From assembly GCF_003968755.1 (NCBI RefSeq), contig NZ_RYDL01000002.1, positions 124,001 to 188,000 of the forward strand: a stretch of 64,000 bases of DNA, read 5' to 3'. Positions within the stretch are counted from its first letter, which is position 1. The number at the start of each line of letters is the position of its first letter. The DNA comes from Flavobacterium sp. RSP15. GTDB taxonomy: Bacteria > Bacteroidota > Bacteroidia > Flavobacteriales > Flavobacteriaceae. A program made the translations under genes and the position numbers. A model generated the notes under the pieces. The model saw only the letters and a program-made list of their open reading frames with translations, made no database searches and was not told the DNA's origin. Below, piece by piece: positions 17,969-25,869 of this stretch.

Positions 17969-18041
17969 TTTAGTCTAATGGCTAATGTCTTAAAGTCAAT
18001 CGACTTTCGACTTTCGGCTTTAAGACTTTCAAACTCAAAAT
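17969..18041. repeat. Operon-internal repetitive spacer (CGACTTTCGACTTTCGGCTT)
   Basis: The 73-bp sdhA-sdhB gap contains CTTAAAGTC...CGACTTTCGACTTTCGGCTT...AAGACTTTC, a self-similar stretch with complementary ends (GTCTTAAAG / CTTTAAGAC). A related stretch (TTTGACTTTACGACTTTTAA) lies at 52336-52360. Confidence 0.6.
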
Positions 18042-18788
18042 ATGAAACTTACATTAAAAATATGGCGTCAGAAAAATGCCGCTGCAGAAGGAAAAATAGT
18101 TGAATATCCAATTGATGGAATTGAACCAGATATGTCTTTTCTTGAAATGCTTGACATTTTGAACGATGAATTAATCGTAAAAGGAGAAGATACTGTTGCT
18201 TTTGATCACGATTGTCGCGAAGGAATTTGCGGGATGTGTTCGTTGTACATCAATGGCGAAGCGCATGGGCCTGACCGTTTGGTTACAACTTGTCAATTGC
18301 ACATGCGTAAATTTAAAGATGGAGATACTATCTTTATCGAGCCCTTTAGAGCTAAAGCTTTTCCTGTAATTAAAGATTTAGTAGTAGACAGAGGTGCATT
18401 TGACAGAATCCAGCAATCTGGTGGTTTTGTATCTGTAAACACATCTGGAAACACGATCGACGCAAATACAATTCCTATTCCTAAACATGATGCAGATAGA
18501 GCTTTTGATGCTGCAACTTGTATTGGTTGTGGAGCTTGTGTTGCAAGTTGTAAAAACTCCTCGGCTATGTTATTTGTTTCTGCAAAAGTGTCTCAATTTG
18601 CTTTATTACCACAAGGTAAAGTTGAAGCTGCTGACCGTGTAATGAATATGGTTGCTCAAATGGATGCAGAAGGTTTTGGTAACTGTACCAATACTGGAGC
18701 ATGTGAAGTAGAATGTCCAAAAGGAATTTCTCTTGAAAATATTGCCAGAATGAATAGAGAATATTTGTCTGCAAGTTTGAAAGGATAA
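18042..18788 (+). CDS. sdhB: Succinate dehydrogenase iron-sulfur subunit
   Basis: 248 residues. [2Fe-2S] ligands in CREGICGMC and a later Cys in TTCQLH; [4Fe-4S]/[3Fe-4S] ligands in [11 protein letters not shown] and [14 protein letters not shown]. It carries electrons from SdhA flavin to the haem-bearing SdhC. The 73-bp repetitive spacer separates it from sdhA, but the shared strand and the downstream terminator support one operon. Confidence 0.97.
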   Translation: MKLTLKIWRQKNAAAEGKIVEYPIDGIEPDMSFLEMLDILNDELIVKGEDTVAFDHDCREGICGMCSLYINGEAHGPDRLVTTCQLHMRKFKDGDTIFIEPFRAKAFPVIKDLVVDRGAFDRIQQSGGFVSVNTSGNTIDANTIPIPKHDADRAFDAATCIGCGACVASCKNSSAMLFVSAKVSQFALLPQGKVEAADRVMNMVAQMDAEGFGNCTNTGACEVECPKGISLENIARMNREYLSASLKG

Positions 18789-18810
18789 AACCGTAAGATA
18801 TAAATTTATA

Positions 18811-18846
18811 AAACGCATTCAATGTCAAAGTTGAATGCGTTTTTTT
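18811..18846. terminator. Terminator between sdhB and the convergent secreted-protein gene
   Basis: 13-bp stem AAAACGCATTCAA / TTGAATGCGTTTT with an 8-nt loop and T runs on both strands. Serves both convergent genes. Confidence 0.9.
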
Positions 18847-18868
18847 ATGTAAAATAATCTATTATACA

Positions 18869-19432
18869 CTAATCTTTCCATCCCCAAGGTGCAGCAGGCG
18901 TACCTACTGTTTTTGTCAAATCAAATTTCACAGAAAACAATCGGTCAGAACCGATGCGCCTTAGGTTGTACGTGAAAGAAGTTTCGTCAAGAGTAATCCA
19001 CCAAACATTTGCAGCAGCATTTGGAATCAAATCACAGGTTTCCTGATCTGCCGGAAAAAATTGAAGCGTTGCTGAGCCAGAATTAGTAGTTGTACCTCCA
19101 TATTGTGTCACCTTATCCTCCAAACCATCTTCGTGGCGGTGGTCGTGTTTCAACTGGATGCGATCGTTTTCATAAGCAAGTACCCAGGTTCTTGACTTGT
19201 CGTCTCCTACAAAAAACGGAATCCGAATCGTGTTTTCATCGCAGTTGCGGACATGCATCACCAGTTTTTTATCCCGAAAAGTGTCATTGGTTGCACCCTC
19301 TGTGACTGTTCCTTCAAAGGATTTCCCACATTGTTTTTGTAGGTTTTCCCAAAATTGTTTCGCTCCCGATTTTTCCTGTCCAAAAATCAAAACAGAAAAT
19401 AATAGTGTACACACAAGAAGTGTCTTTTTCAT
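18869..19432 (-). CDS. Secreted hypothetical protein
   Basis: 187 residues with a clear signal peptide (MKKTLLVCTLLFSVLIFGQ). The mature part has three Cys (QKQCGKSF, VRNCDEN, ETCDLIP), is beta-rich, and has the sequence HDHRHEDG. I do not recognise a characterised domain; it looks like a conserved periplasmic protein of flavobacteria. Divergent from the amidase gene with a 73-bp spacer. Confidence 0.75.
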   Translation of the reverse strand: MKKTLLVCTLLFSVLIFGQEKSGAKQFWENLQKQCGKSFEGTVTEGATNDTFRDKKLVMHVRNCDENTIRIPFFVGDDKSRTWVLAYENDRIQLKHDHRHEDGLEDKVTQYGGTTTNSGSATLQFFPADQETCDLIPNAAANVWWITLDETSFTYNLRRIGSDRLFSVKFDLTKTVGTPAAPWGWKD

Positions 19433-19505
19433 AAAGTTCTTTTTTGCTAATATAATGAACTTATGGTATTGTGATATTTCTTATTTTTATAAAAAATAAA
19501 GTAAA

Positions 19506-20276
19506 ATGAAAATTATCCTAATTCAAGCTCCTTTAGTTTGGGAAAACCCAAAAGCCAACCGAAACTATTTCGAAGAAAAAATCAGTGCACTTACTGAAAA
19601 GGTAGATTTGATTGTGCTTCCTGAAATGTTCACAACGGGCTTTACGATGAATCCAAAAGATGTTGCAGAAACAATGCAAGGCGAAACCATTGTATGGTTA
19701 CAATCATTGGCAAAAGCTACAAATAGTGCTATAACAGGAAGTTTAGTTATTAAGGAAAACGGAAGTTTTTACAACAGAATGGTGTTTGTATTTCCTTCTG
19801 GGACAATTCAGTGCTATGATAAAAAACACTTGTTTACCTTAGCTGGCGAAGATAAAGTATATACTAGTGGCACCCAAAAAACGATTGTAAATTATTTAGA
19901 TTGGAAAATTTGCCTTCAAATATGTTACGATTTGAGATTTCCTGTATTTTCCAGAAATTCAGAGGATTATGACTTGGTGATTTATGTGGCGAATTGGCCA
20001 AAAATTAGAACAAATGCTTGGGATGCTTTATTGAAAGGACGAGCGATAGAAAACATGTGCTATACCATTGGTGTCAATAGAATAGGAACCGATGCCAATG
20101 GACACGAATACATTGGTCACTCACAAGCAGTCGATTTTCTGGGGAATTACATTCAAGAGCCAATAGCACCAGAAGGTTTGTTTTTAGTAGAATTAGACCA
20201 AGAAAAAATGCTGGAAACCCGACAAAAACTGGGTTTTTTGAATGACAGAGATTCTTTTGAAATAGAAAACAGGTAA
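19506..20276 (+). CDS. Carbon-nitrogen hydrolase, omega-amidase/YafV-like
   Basis: 256 residues of the nitrilase superfamily. The catalytic triad is visible: Glu40 in VLPEMFTTGF, Lys107 in YDKKHLF and Cys140 in CLQICYDLRFP. The EMFTTGFTM context is that of omega-amidase, which hydrolyses alpha-ketoglutaramate or alpha-ketosuccinamate as metabolite repair after glutamine transamination. Cytoplasmic, single gene; its end is 3 bp from the convergent lipoprotein gene. Confidence 0.9.
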   Translation: MKIILIQAPLVWENPKANRNYFEEKISALTEKVDLIVLPEMFTTGFTMNPKDVAETMQGETIVWLQSLAKATNSAITGSLVIKENGSFYNRMVFVFPSGTIQCYDKKHLFTLAGEDKVYTSGTQKTIVNYLDWKICLQICYDLRFPVFSRNSEDYDLVIYVANWPKIRTNAWDALLKGRAIENMCYTIGVNRIGTDANGHEYIGHSQAVDFLGNYIQEPIAPEGLFLVELDQEKMLETRQKLGFLNDRDSFEIENR

Positions 20277-20279
20277 CAT

Positions 20280-21932
20280 TTATTTCTTTTTGTCGGTTTT
20301 CTTTTTAGGTTCCGGAATGTAGGGAAGACTTAAATCAAATGCCTGATTGACGTCCCAATTTGCCCGAACATCAATTTCTTTGGAAAAGTAAATCACTTCC
20401 TCGGCTTGACGTTTTTCTAAATAATTACCGGAATCCCATTCCCGGTTTTTATTGGCATCATAAATAATACGGAGGGTGTACAGCGCAGGGTCAATTAAAT
20501 TAAAATTTATTGTGGTGTTTTCCTCGGTATATTCAGTAACTAAAACATCCCCTTTCGCATTTGTGAGTTCAACAATGACGGGAAATTGTTTTACATTTTG
20601 CAACTGCACGGTCAGATTCCCATAATCAGCAGTGCTTTGAGTGTTTAATTTATACGTTAAAGTATCATTTGTTTGTTCGAAAAAATCAGTTAACGCTCCA
20701 GGTAAAATTTCAAATGTATAATTTTCGGAAGGTTCTTTTATGAAATCAAAAAATAGCTTTTGATTGAATTCGTCATATTTAGTGGTAAAAGGCACTGTAT
20801 CTTTTGCGTTATTGGTTAGTTTTATTTTCGAATTTTCGAAACGGGTTAAAGGAGTATTACTTTCTAATGTAAATTGCTCTCTAAATTTTAAGGTTCCGTT
20901 TTGCAGGGCTATGACGTTTAAAGTATCTTTTTTCTGGTCTTTTATTTTAAAGTTGAATTTCGATTCGTATTGACCTTTGGCTACAGCCAAATTTAGTGAA
21001 TCAGCTTTAATGGGCTTGTACCAGATTTGAAGGGAATCTTTTTTTGGAAATTTAGTAATAACAGTAGGCAGAAGATTGTTGTTGTTTTTTAAAATTATTT
21101 TGGGACTGTCATCAGCAGAATTTATTAGTCCCTCATACCCTACTAACAAGCGGTTTCCTGAGGCTTGACTAGGCTTAAATGTTTTGAAAGGAAGTGTTTC
21201 CTTAAATAATTCTAACTCATAAATAGTGTCATTTGGAATCGTAATAAAGTCTTTACTAAATCCAATTTTATCTGTTTTTGGGTTGTATTTATTGTTGCTG
21301 TTGTAGTCTTTCATGGCTACAAGAAGATATTTCCCTGCTTTTAAATTCTCTAAACGAAACGTCTTCAAGCTGTCCAATGTGTTGGTTACATATCTTGGGG
21401 TTTCAGTATAAACAACGGAGTCCTTGAAACTGTCATTGACTTCGTAAAGCATAACTGATACGAATGATTCCACTTCCTTTTCATACGCACTTTTCAGAGT
21501 ACCACCAAGGCTTAAAGAGTCAATATAATCGCCGGTAGAAAATACATATTTGAATTGATTTAACGGATTTCCTTCATTATTATCAGCAATACTTTGTCCA
21601 AAATTAAAGCTGTACGTGGTGTTGGGTTGTAGTGTATCTTTAATTTTTATGGTGATCGTTTTGCTTGCCGTTGTGGGTAAAACCAATGGATCGTTCTTCA
21701 TTGGTGGTGAAATAATCAATTGTTTGTTCAGGTTTTTTATTTTGATGTTTTCGTCAAATACCAACTTAATCTCATCTTCTTTGAAGTTTGTGTTGAAGTT
21801 TTCCGGGAAACTCATTTTCAAAACAGGCGCAATAGTATCTTTTAATCCCCCAGTGATAGAGCCTCTTTTGGCACAACCAGCTACAATAAAAAGCAATAAT
21901 AAGAAGGCGTATTTTAAATTGTTTTTCAACAT
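20280..21932 (-). CDS. Lipoprotein with bacterial Ig-like (Big_5) domain
   Basis: 550 residues. Lipobox VAGC with Cys20, then AKRGSITGG. The N-terminal domain (about 33-135, APVLKMSFPENFNTNF...VFDENIKIKN...YSFNFGQSIADNNEGN) is the SbsA Ig-like fold. The rest is beta-rich repeats. Likely anchored in the outer membrane or periplasm. Proteins of this layout are common and poorly characterised in flavobacteria. The tail is Lys-rich (PKKKTDKKK). No partner gene adjacent. Confidence 0.82.
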   Translation of the reverse strand: MLKNNLKYAFLLLLFIVAGCAKRGSITGGLKDTIAPVLKMSFPENFNTNFKEDEIKLVFDENIKIKNLNKQLIISPPMKNDPLVLPTTASKTITIKIKDTLQPNTTYSFNFGQSIADNNEGNPLNQFKYVFSTGDYIDSLSLGGTLKSAYEKEVESFVSVMLYEVNDSFKDSVVYTETPRYVTNTLDSLKTFRLENLKAGKYLLVAMKDYNSNNKYNPKTDKIGFSKDFITIPNDTIYELELFKETLPFKTFKPSQASGNRLLVGYEGLINSADDSPKIILKNNNNLLPTVITKFPKKDSLQIWYKPIKADSLNLAVAKGQYESKFNFKIKDQKKDTLNVIALQNGTLKFREQFTLESNTPLTRFENSKIKLTNNAKDTVPFTTKYDEFNQKLFFDFIKEPSENYTFEILPGALTDFFEQTNDTLTYKLNTQSTADYGNLTVQLQNVKQFPVIVELTNAKGDVLVTEYTEENTTINFNLIDPALYTLRIIYDANKNREWDSGNYLEKRQAEEVIYFSKEIDVRANWDVNQAFDLSLPYIPEPKKKTDKKK

Positions 21933-22150
21933 ATCAAATCATAATTAGAATTTACAAAATAACAATTATAATTCATGTGATTGCTATTTTTTATAAAATT
22001 ATTATGAGCAATAAATTCAACTTCCTTTTTGTGGGAATGTTGTTTTTTCTTTTTAATGTTTAATTTTACCCAGAAAAATAATTGCAGTTATAATTCGCAG
22101 TGGTACCAGAGTTTTTCAACTAAAGTAGCGCTGCGCTCAAAACATAAATA

Positions 22151-22552
22151 ATGAGAAAAATAGAACATATTGGGATTGCAGTTAAGGATTTAGAAGTGTC
22201 GAATTTAGTTTTCGAAAAGCTTTTTGGCGCTCCGGCCTACAAATTCGAGGCGGTGGAAAGTGAAGGAGTAACAACTTCTTTTTTTATGAATGGGCCTAAT
22301 AAAATTGAGCTTTTAGCAGCTACCAATCCAGAAAGTCCTATTGCTAAGTTTCTTGAAAAAAAGGGAGAAGGCATACACCACATTGCCTTTGACGTAGAAG
22401 ATATAGTTTTAGAAATTGCGCGTTTAAAAAAAGAGGGGTTTATTGTATTAAATGAAATTCCTAAAAAAGGGGCTGATAACAAGCTAGTTGCTTTTTTGCA
22501 TCCAAAAAGTACGAATGGCGTTTTGATTGAGTTGTGTCAGGAAATAAAATAA
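22151..22552 (+). CDS. mce: Methylmalonyl-CoA epimerase
   Basis: 133 residues forming a glyoxalase-fold (VOC) domain: paired beta-alpha-beta units with metal ligands in EHIGIAVKDL (His5), HHIAFDVEDI and VLIELCQE. It interconverts the (R) and (S) forms of methylmalonyl-CoA in propionate and succinate metabolism. Length is standard. The mutase genes are not in the window. Confidence 0.92.
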   Translation: MRKIEHIGIAVKDLEVSNLVFEKLFGAPAYKFEAVESEGVTTSFFMNGPNKIELLAATNPESPIAKFLEKKGEGIHHIAFDVEDIVLEIARLKKEGFIVLNEIPKKGADNKLVAFLHPKSTNGVLIELCQEIK

Positions 22553-22695
22553 GTGTTTTCAGGATAATTCATTTAGTAATCTACTATTCAGCACGTTTCT
22601 CTTTAAAAGCGATGAATCATTGAAATATTATTGAAATCTAAGTCAAAATATTTGGAGTACATGAAAAATAGTAGTAATATTGCACACTCTTAACC

Positions 22696-22769
22696 GGTCC
22701 TATAGCTCAGCTGGTTAGAGCACCTGACTCATAATCAGGTGGTCCCTGGTTCGAGCCCAGGTGGGACCA
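22696..22769 (+). tRNA. tRNA with CAU anticodon (Met or lysidine-type Ile2)
   Basis: Cloverleaf is complete: acceptor GGTCCTA / TGGGACC, D-arm GCTCAGCTGGTTAGAGC, anticodon arm CCTGA-CTCATAA-TCAGG (anticodon CAT) and T-arm CCTGG-TTCGAGC-CCAGG, discriminator A. CCA is not encoded. CAU can be elongator Met or Ile2, which I cannot separate by eye. The 3' part from the T-loop on is duplicated 2 kb downstream. Confidence 0.92.
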
Positions 22770-22809
22770 CAGTTTAAGTTTAAAAGCCTTGCAGTACTGT
22801 GAGGCTTTT
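22752..22809 (+). repeat. Islet A att-like repeat, copy 1 (within the intact tRNA)
   Basis: 58 nt, starting CGAGCCCAGGTGGGACCAC in the T-loop, passing through the tRNA 3' end and the terminator hairpin. Identical to 24764-24821. Confidence 0.9.
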
Positions 22810-22813
22810 TTTG
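22782..22813 (+). terminator. tRNA terminator
   Basis: Hairpin AAAAGCCTTGCAG / CTGTGAGGCTTTT with a short TA loop and a T-run. Part of the duplicated 58-nt repeat, so a second copy lies at 24794-24825. Confidence 0.8.
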
Positions 22814-23173
22814 TTTCTATCAGTACAACAAATGGTTGTTTACAAATATAGTCATCTTTTCATTTTGTTTCAATTACTATCTTTTTTTTATTTATGATTG
22901 TAAATAAAACTAAAAGCTATGGAAAATAATTTGCGATACAATTTCTTCTACATGCATGGGACATTACTAAATGTAAAAGCTTTTTTCGAATCTGATAGGG
23001 CGGTGTACATTTTTGGCCCCATGTTGCTACGTTATTCTAGTGGAGAATGAAATTGATAAACTCGATTTTACAGGTGGACTTTTTTAATAAAAAATAGATA
23101 TTAAAAACGGGTACATTTTTCTAATTACTCCAAAAAATACACGAATAGATAGTTCTAGGTCTGCTTATTTTGT

Positions 23174-23181
23174 TATTTTTG
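23174..23181 (+). promoter_or_regulatory. Putative -7 element TATTTTTG for the islet A ATPase
   Basis: Matches TAnnTTTG, 17 nt before the ATG at 23199. No clear -33 TTG at the right distance. Confidence 0.4.
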
Positions 23182-23198
23182 TGTAAATAAATATTTTT

Positions 23199-24647
23199 AT
23201 GAGTATTTCAAGTATTATTCCAACAGCAAAAATAATTGAACGTTTACATTATGAAAATCCGTGGTGGGTTTCTAAGGCAGTCCATTCGGCTTATCAGAAC
23301 ATGCAAAAACGATTGTATTTTGATTTGTTTTATCCTTTTGTAAAAGAAAAGGATATTCGCAGAGCTGTTGTCTTGATGGGTCCTCGTCGCGTTGGTAAGA
23401 CCGTCATGATGTTTCATTCCATTGATCAATTGATACAAGAAGAAGTTGATCCTCAAAAAATATTTTTTGTGGGTATCGATAACCCGTTATATTTAAACTT
23501 AAGCTTAGAAGATATTTTATTGCTTTGCAAAGATGCTGTCAAATTGCAAAATTTAGATGGATGCTATGTTTTTTTTGACGAAGTACAATACTTAAAAGAT
23601 TGGGAACGTCATTTGAAAGTATTAGTAGATTCATACCCGGACACCAAATTTATAGTTTCAGGTTCTGCTGCAGCAGCTTTGAGATGGCATAGCACTGAAA
23701 GTGGTGCTGGTCGATTTACTGATTTTATGCTACCACCGCTAACTTTTCAGGAATACATTCATTTAAAGAATATGAATCATTTAGTATTGAAAGGCGAAAT
23801 TGATTATGGCAATCGAAAAATCCCATATACCATAGCGCATGACACCAAAGCTCTAAATAAAGAATTTTTGAACTACTTAAATTTTGGAGGCTATCCAGAA
23901 GTTGTTTTGTCTGAAAAGATACAAAGTGATATGGGTAGGTATGTGAAAAATGACATTGTAGATAAAGTGCTTTTGAGAGATTTACCAAGTCTATACGGCA
24001 TTAAAGATGTTCAAGAACTAAATCGTTTCTTCACATACATCGCTTACAACACTGGAAATGAATTCTCTTATGAAACGATGTCAAGAGAAAGTGGAATTAC
24101 TAAAGATACTTTGAAAAAATATTTAGAATATCTAGAATCTGCCTTTCTAATTAAAGTATTGAATAAAGTTGATATCAATGCCAAGCGATTAAAAAGAGTA
24201 ACCAGTTTTAAAGTGTACTTAACCAATCCATCACTAAGAACCGCCTTATTTTCTCCTATTTCTGAAACGGATAGCGAAATGGGTAATATGGTTGAAACCG
24301 CAATTCTATCCCAATGGATGCACCGAGAGAATTTAGATTTAACCTATGCCAGATGGAAAGATAGAAAAGAAGGAGAAGTTGATTTGGTTTTACTAGACGA
24401 TAGGAAATTCAAACCGTTGTGGGCAATTGAGATCAAATGGAGCAACCGCTATTTTGATAAACCACAGGAGTTAAACAGTCTTATTCAATTTTGTCAAGCC
24501 AATGATTTTAAAAGTGCATTAGTTACTTCAATTGATAAAGAGGGAGTAAAAGAGATTGGCGACATTCGTTTTACTTTTGTACCCTCAGCCCTATATGCTT
24601 ACAATGTTGGGGAGAATACTTTAAAGATGAAAAACACATCATATTAA
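23199..24647 (+). CDS. P-loop ATPase with DUF4143 / PD-(D/E)XK-like C-terminus
   Basis: 482 residues. Walker A GPRRVGKT (61-68), Walker B YVFFDE (123-128), sensor FIVSGSAAAAL (151-161), then a winged-helix-like region (FSYETMSRESGITKDTLKKYL, 289-309). The C-terminal part has a PD-(D/E)XK arrangement: Asp395 in EGEVDLVLL and Glu411-x-Lys413 in AIEIKW. The family (AAA_14 + DUF4143) is widespread and of unproven function. It is the only clear gene in a tRNA-flanked islet. Nuclease-like residues are intact, so a DNA-targeting role in defence or element maintenance is possible but not shown. Confidence 0.88.
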   Translation: MSISSIIPTAKIIERLHYENPWWVSKAVHSAYQNMQKRLYFDLFYPFVKEKDIRRAVVLMGPRRVGKTVMMFHSIDQLIQEEVDPQKIFFVGIDNPLYLNLSLEDILLLCKDAVKLQNLDGCYVFFDEVQYLKDWERHLKVLVDSYPDTKFIVSGSAAAALRWHSTESGAGRFTDFMLPPLTFQEYIHLKNMNHLVLKGEIDYGNRKIPYTIAHDTKALNKEFLNYLNFGGYPEVVLSEKIQSDMGRYVKNDIVDKVLLRDLPSLYGIKDVQELNRFFTYIAYNTGNEFSYETMSRESGITKDTLKKYLEYLESAFLIKVLNKVDINAKRLKRVTSFKVYLTNPSLRTALFSPISETDSEMGNMVETAILSQWMHRENLDLTYARWKDRKEGEVDLVLLDDRKFKPLWAIEIKWSNRYFDKPQELNSLIQFCQANDFKSALVTSIDKEGVKEIGDIRFTFVPSALYAYNVGENTLKMKNTSY

Positions 24648-24948
24648 ACAATCAAAAGTTGTTTTCCGTAATAATTAAGGACGCTTTTCTTCCTTTCTCT
24701 AAGTTGGGTTTTAAGAATAGCACATATAAAGACTTGAAGCGTAGCTTTGTAATGGGACTTGGGCGAGCCCAGGTGGGACCACAGTTTAAGTTTAAAAGCC
24801 TTGCAGTACTGTGAGGCTTTTCTTTTTTTATATCTAAAATTTTATAAAAACCGCCTTTTGTCAGCGTTAGTCTTGTTTATATTAAAAGGATGTATTTATT
24901 TTACACCATAAATACTCTGATTTTTTAAAGAATAATTCAATTTTAAAT
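24648..24948. other. Right flank of islet A
   Basis: Holds the second 58-nt repeat (24764-24821) and short open frames on both strands before it (24655-24763) that look protein-like but match nothing I know. No intact gene. Confidence 0.5.
24764..24821 (+). repeat. Islet A att-like repeat, copy 2 (displaced tRNA 3' end)
   Basis: Identical over 58 nt to 22752-22809: T-loop to 3' end of the CAU tRNA plus the terminator. The 5' part of the tRNA is absent, so this is not a functional gene. Confidence 0.9.
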
Positions 24949-25185
24949 ATGAAATTTATTCAAAGGTTTTTTATTACTCTGATTTTATTTGTGTTTTGTA
25001 TTTTTAATGTATTAGCTAAAGATCCACCACCACCACCGCAGGCAAGGACAACAGAAGTAGTTCCTCCTCCTCCTCCTCCCGGGGTGTCTGTAGACGAAAA
25101 TATAAACACCATGATGCTAGTTGCTTTATTATTTGGGGTTTACATCATTTATAGCTTTAGGTTAAAACAAAAAACTCCAATCTAG
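24949..25185 (+). CDS. Small proline-rich single-pass membrane protein
   Basis: 78 residues: N-terminal hydrophobic signal (FFITLILFVFCIFNVLA), two proline runs (PPPPPQ and PPPPPPG) and a second membrane segment (TMMLVALLFGVYIIYSF) with a short basic tail. This looks like the small signal-PPP-TM proteins seen throughout flavobacteria, function unknown. Its stop codon lies inside the downstream terminator stem. Confidence 0.7.
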   Translation: MKFIQRFFITLILFVFCIFNVLAKDPPPPPQARTTEVVPPPPPPGVSVDENINTMMLVALLFGVYIIYSFRLKQKTPI

Positions 25186-25200
25186 ATTGGAGTTTTTTTT
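25171..25200 (+). terminator. Terminator overlapping the small protein's stop
   Basis: Perfect 26-nt palindrome with arms AAAACTCCAATCT / AGATTGGAGTTTT followed by T residues. Convergent with ribE and could act on both strands. Confidence 0.85.
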
Positions 25201-25221
25201 GTTTATAATACTATTGAGTTC

Positions 25222-25809
25222 TTATTTGTTGGCATACAATCTAGAAACGTATTTACCAATGACATCAAATTCAAGATTTATTTTTGTACCAACTTCAAAG
25301 GTTTTAAAATTAGTATGTTCGTATGTATAAGGAATAATGGCGACACTAAACTGATTTTTCTTTGAGTTCACAACCGTTAAGCTAACACCATTTACCGTAA
25401 TGGATCCTTTCTCAATGGTAATGTTGTTCCAATTTTCCTCGTATTCAAATGTGTAAAGCCAGCTTCCGTTAGTCTGCTCGGCAGTGATGCAGGTGCCCGT
25501 TTGGTCTACATGTCCCTGAACAATATGTCCGTCCAGCCTGTCTCCCAGTTTCATTGCTCTTTCCAGATTGATACTGTCCCCAACTTTCCAATCCGATAAA
25601 TTTGTTTTTTTTATTGTTTCGTCTATTGCAGTTACGGTATAGAAAGTGTCGTTGATAGCAACAACCGTAAGACAGACCCCGTTATGAGCCACGCTTTGAT
25701 CTATCTTAAGTTCACTGGTAATTGATGCGTTTATGGTAATATGAACGTTATTTTTTTCTTTTTTTATTTCTTGGATGACACCAAGGGTTTCTATGATTCC
25801 TGTAAACAT
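25222..25809 (-). CDS. ribE: Riboflavin synthase, alpha subunit
   Basis: 195 residues starting with the diagnostic MFTGIIETLG. Two lumazine-binding repeats: VAHNGVCLTV (about 41-50) with GHIVQGHVDQTG (94-105), and GSITVNGVSLTVV (135-147). The enzyme dismutates two 6,7-dimethyl-8-ribityllumazine molecules to riboflavin. Other rib genes are not adjacent. Divergent from pdxA with a 60-bp spacer containing a promoter for each side. Confidence 0.95.
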   Translation of the reverse strand: MFTGIIETLGVIQEIKKEKNNVHITINASITSELKIDQSVAHNGVCLTVVAINDTFYTVTAIDETIKKTNLSDWKVGDSINLERAMKLGDRLDGHIVQGHVDQTGTCITAEQTNGSWLYTFEYEENWNNITIEKGSITVNGVSLTVVNSKKNQFSVAIIPYTYEHTNFKTFEVGTKINLEFDVIGKYVSRLYANK

Positions 25810-25825
25810 TTCTTGTTTTTTTTAC

Positions 25826-25846
25826 TAAATTTGCACTTCAAAATTA
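25826..25846. promoter_or_regulatory. Divergent promoter elements for ribE and pdxA
   Basis: Plus strand TAAATTTG at 25826-25833 (for pdxA, ATG 25870) and minus strand TAATTTTG at 25846-25839 (for ribE, ATG 25809) both match the -7 consensus. They are only 5 bp apart, so the two polymerases would compete. Confidence 0.5.
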
Positions 25847-25869
25847 GCAATAAATAACGGTATGTCATT

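Larger units (their letters stand above)
22553..23198. other. Intergenic with tRNA and left flank of islet A
   Basis: Contains the CAU tRNA, its terminator and the left part of islet A. A 43-codon ATG frame at 22919-23050 (starting MENNLRYNFFYMHGTLL) is open but unrecognised and may be a relic. Nothing else coding is visible. Confidence 0.6.
22696..24821. mobile_element. Islet A: tRNA-anchored element carrying one ATPase gene
   Basis: The intact tRNA at 22696-22769 and a displaced copy of its 3' end at 24764 bound 1,954 bp of unique DNA. This is the layout left by site-specific integration into the T-loop region of a tRNA gene. The only sizeable gene inside is the DUF4143-type ATPase. No integrase, transposase or relaxase frame is visible. 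The islet could be a decayed island, a satellite that uses a helper integrase, or the product of ectopic recombination. Confidence 0.75.

Noticed and set aside
24764..24821. Possible second tRNA gene
   Set aside because: Only the T-loop to 3' end is present; there is no acceptor 5' strand, D-arm or anticodon arm.
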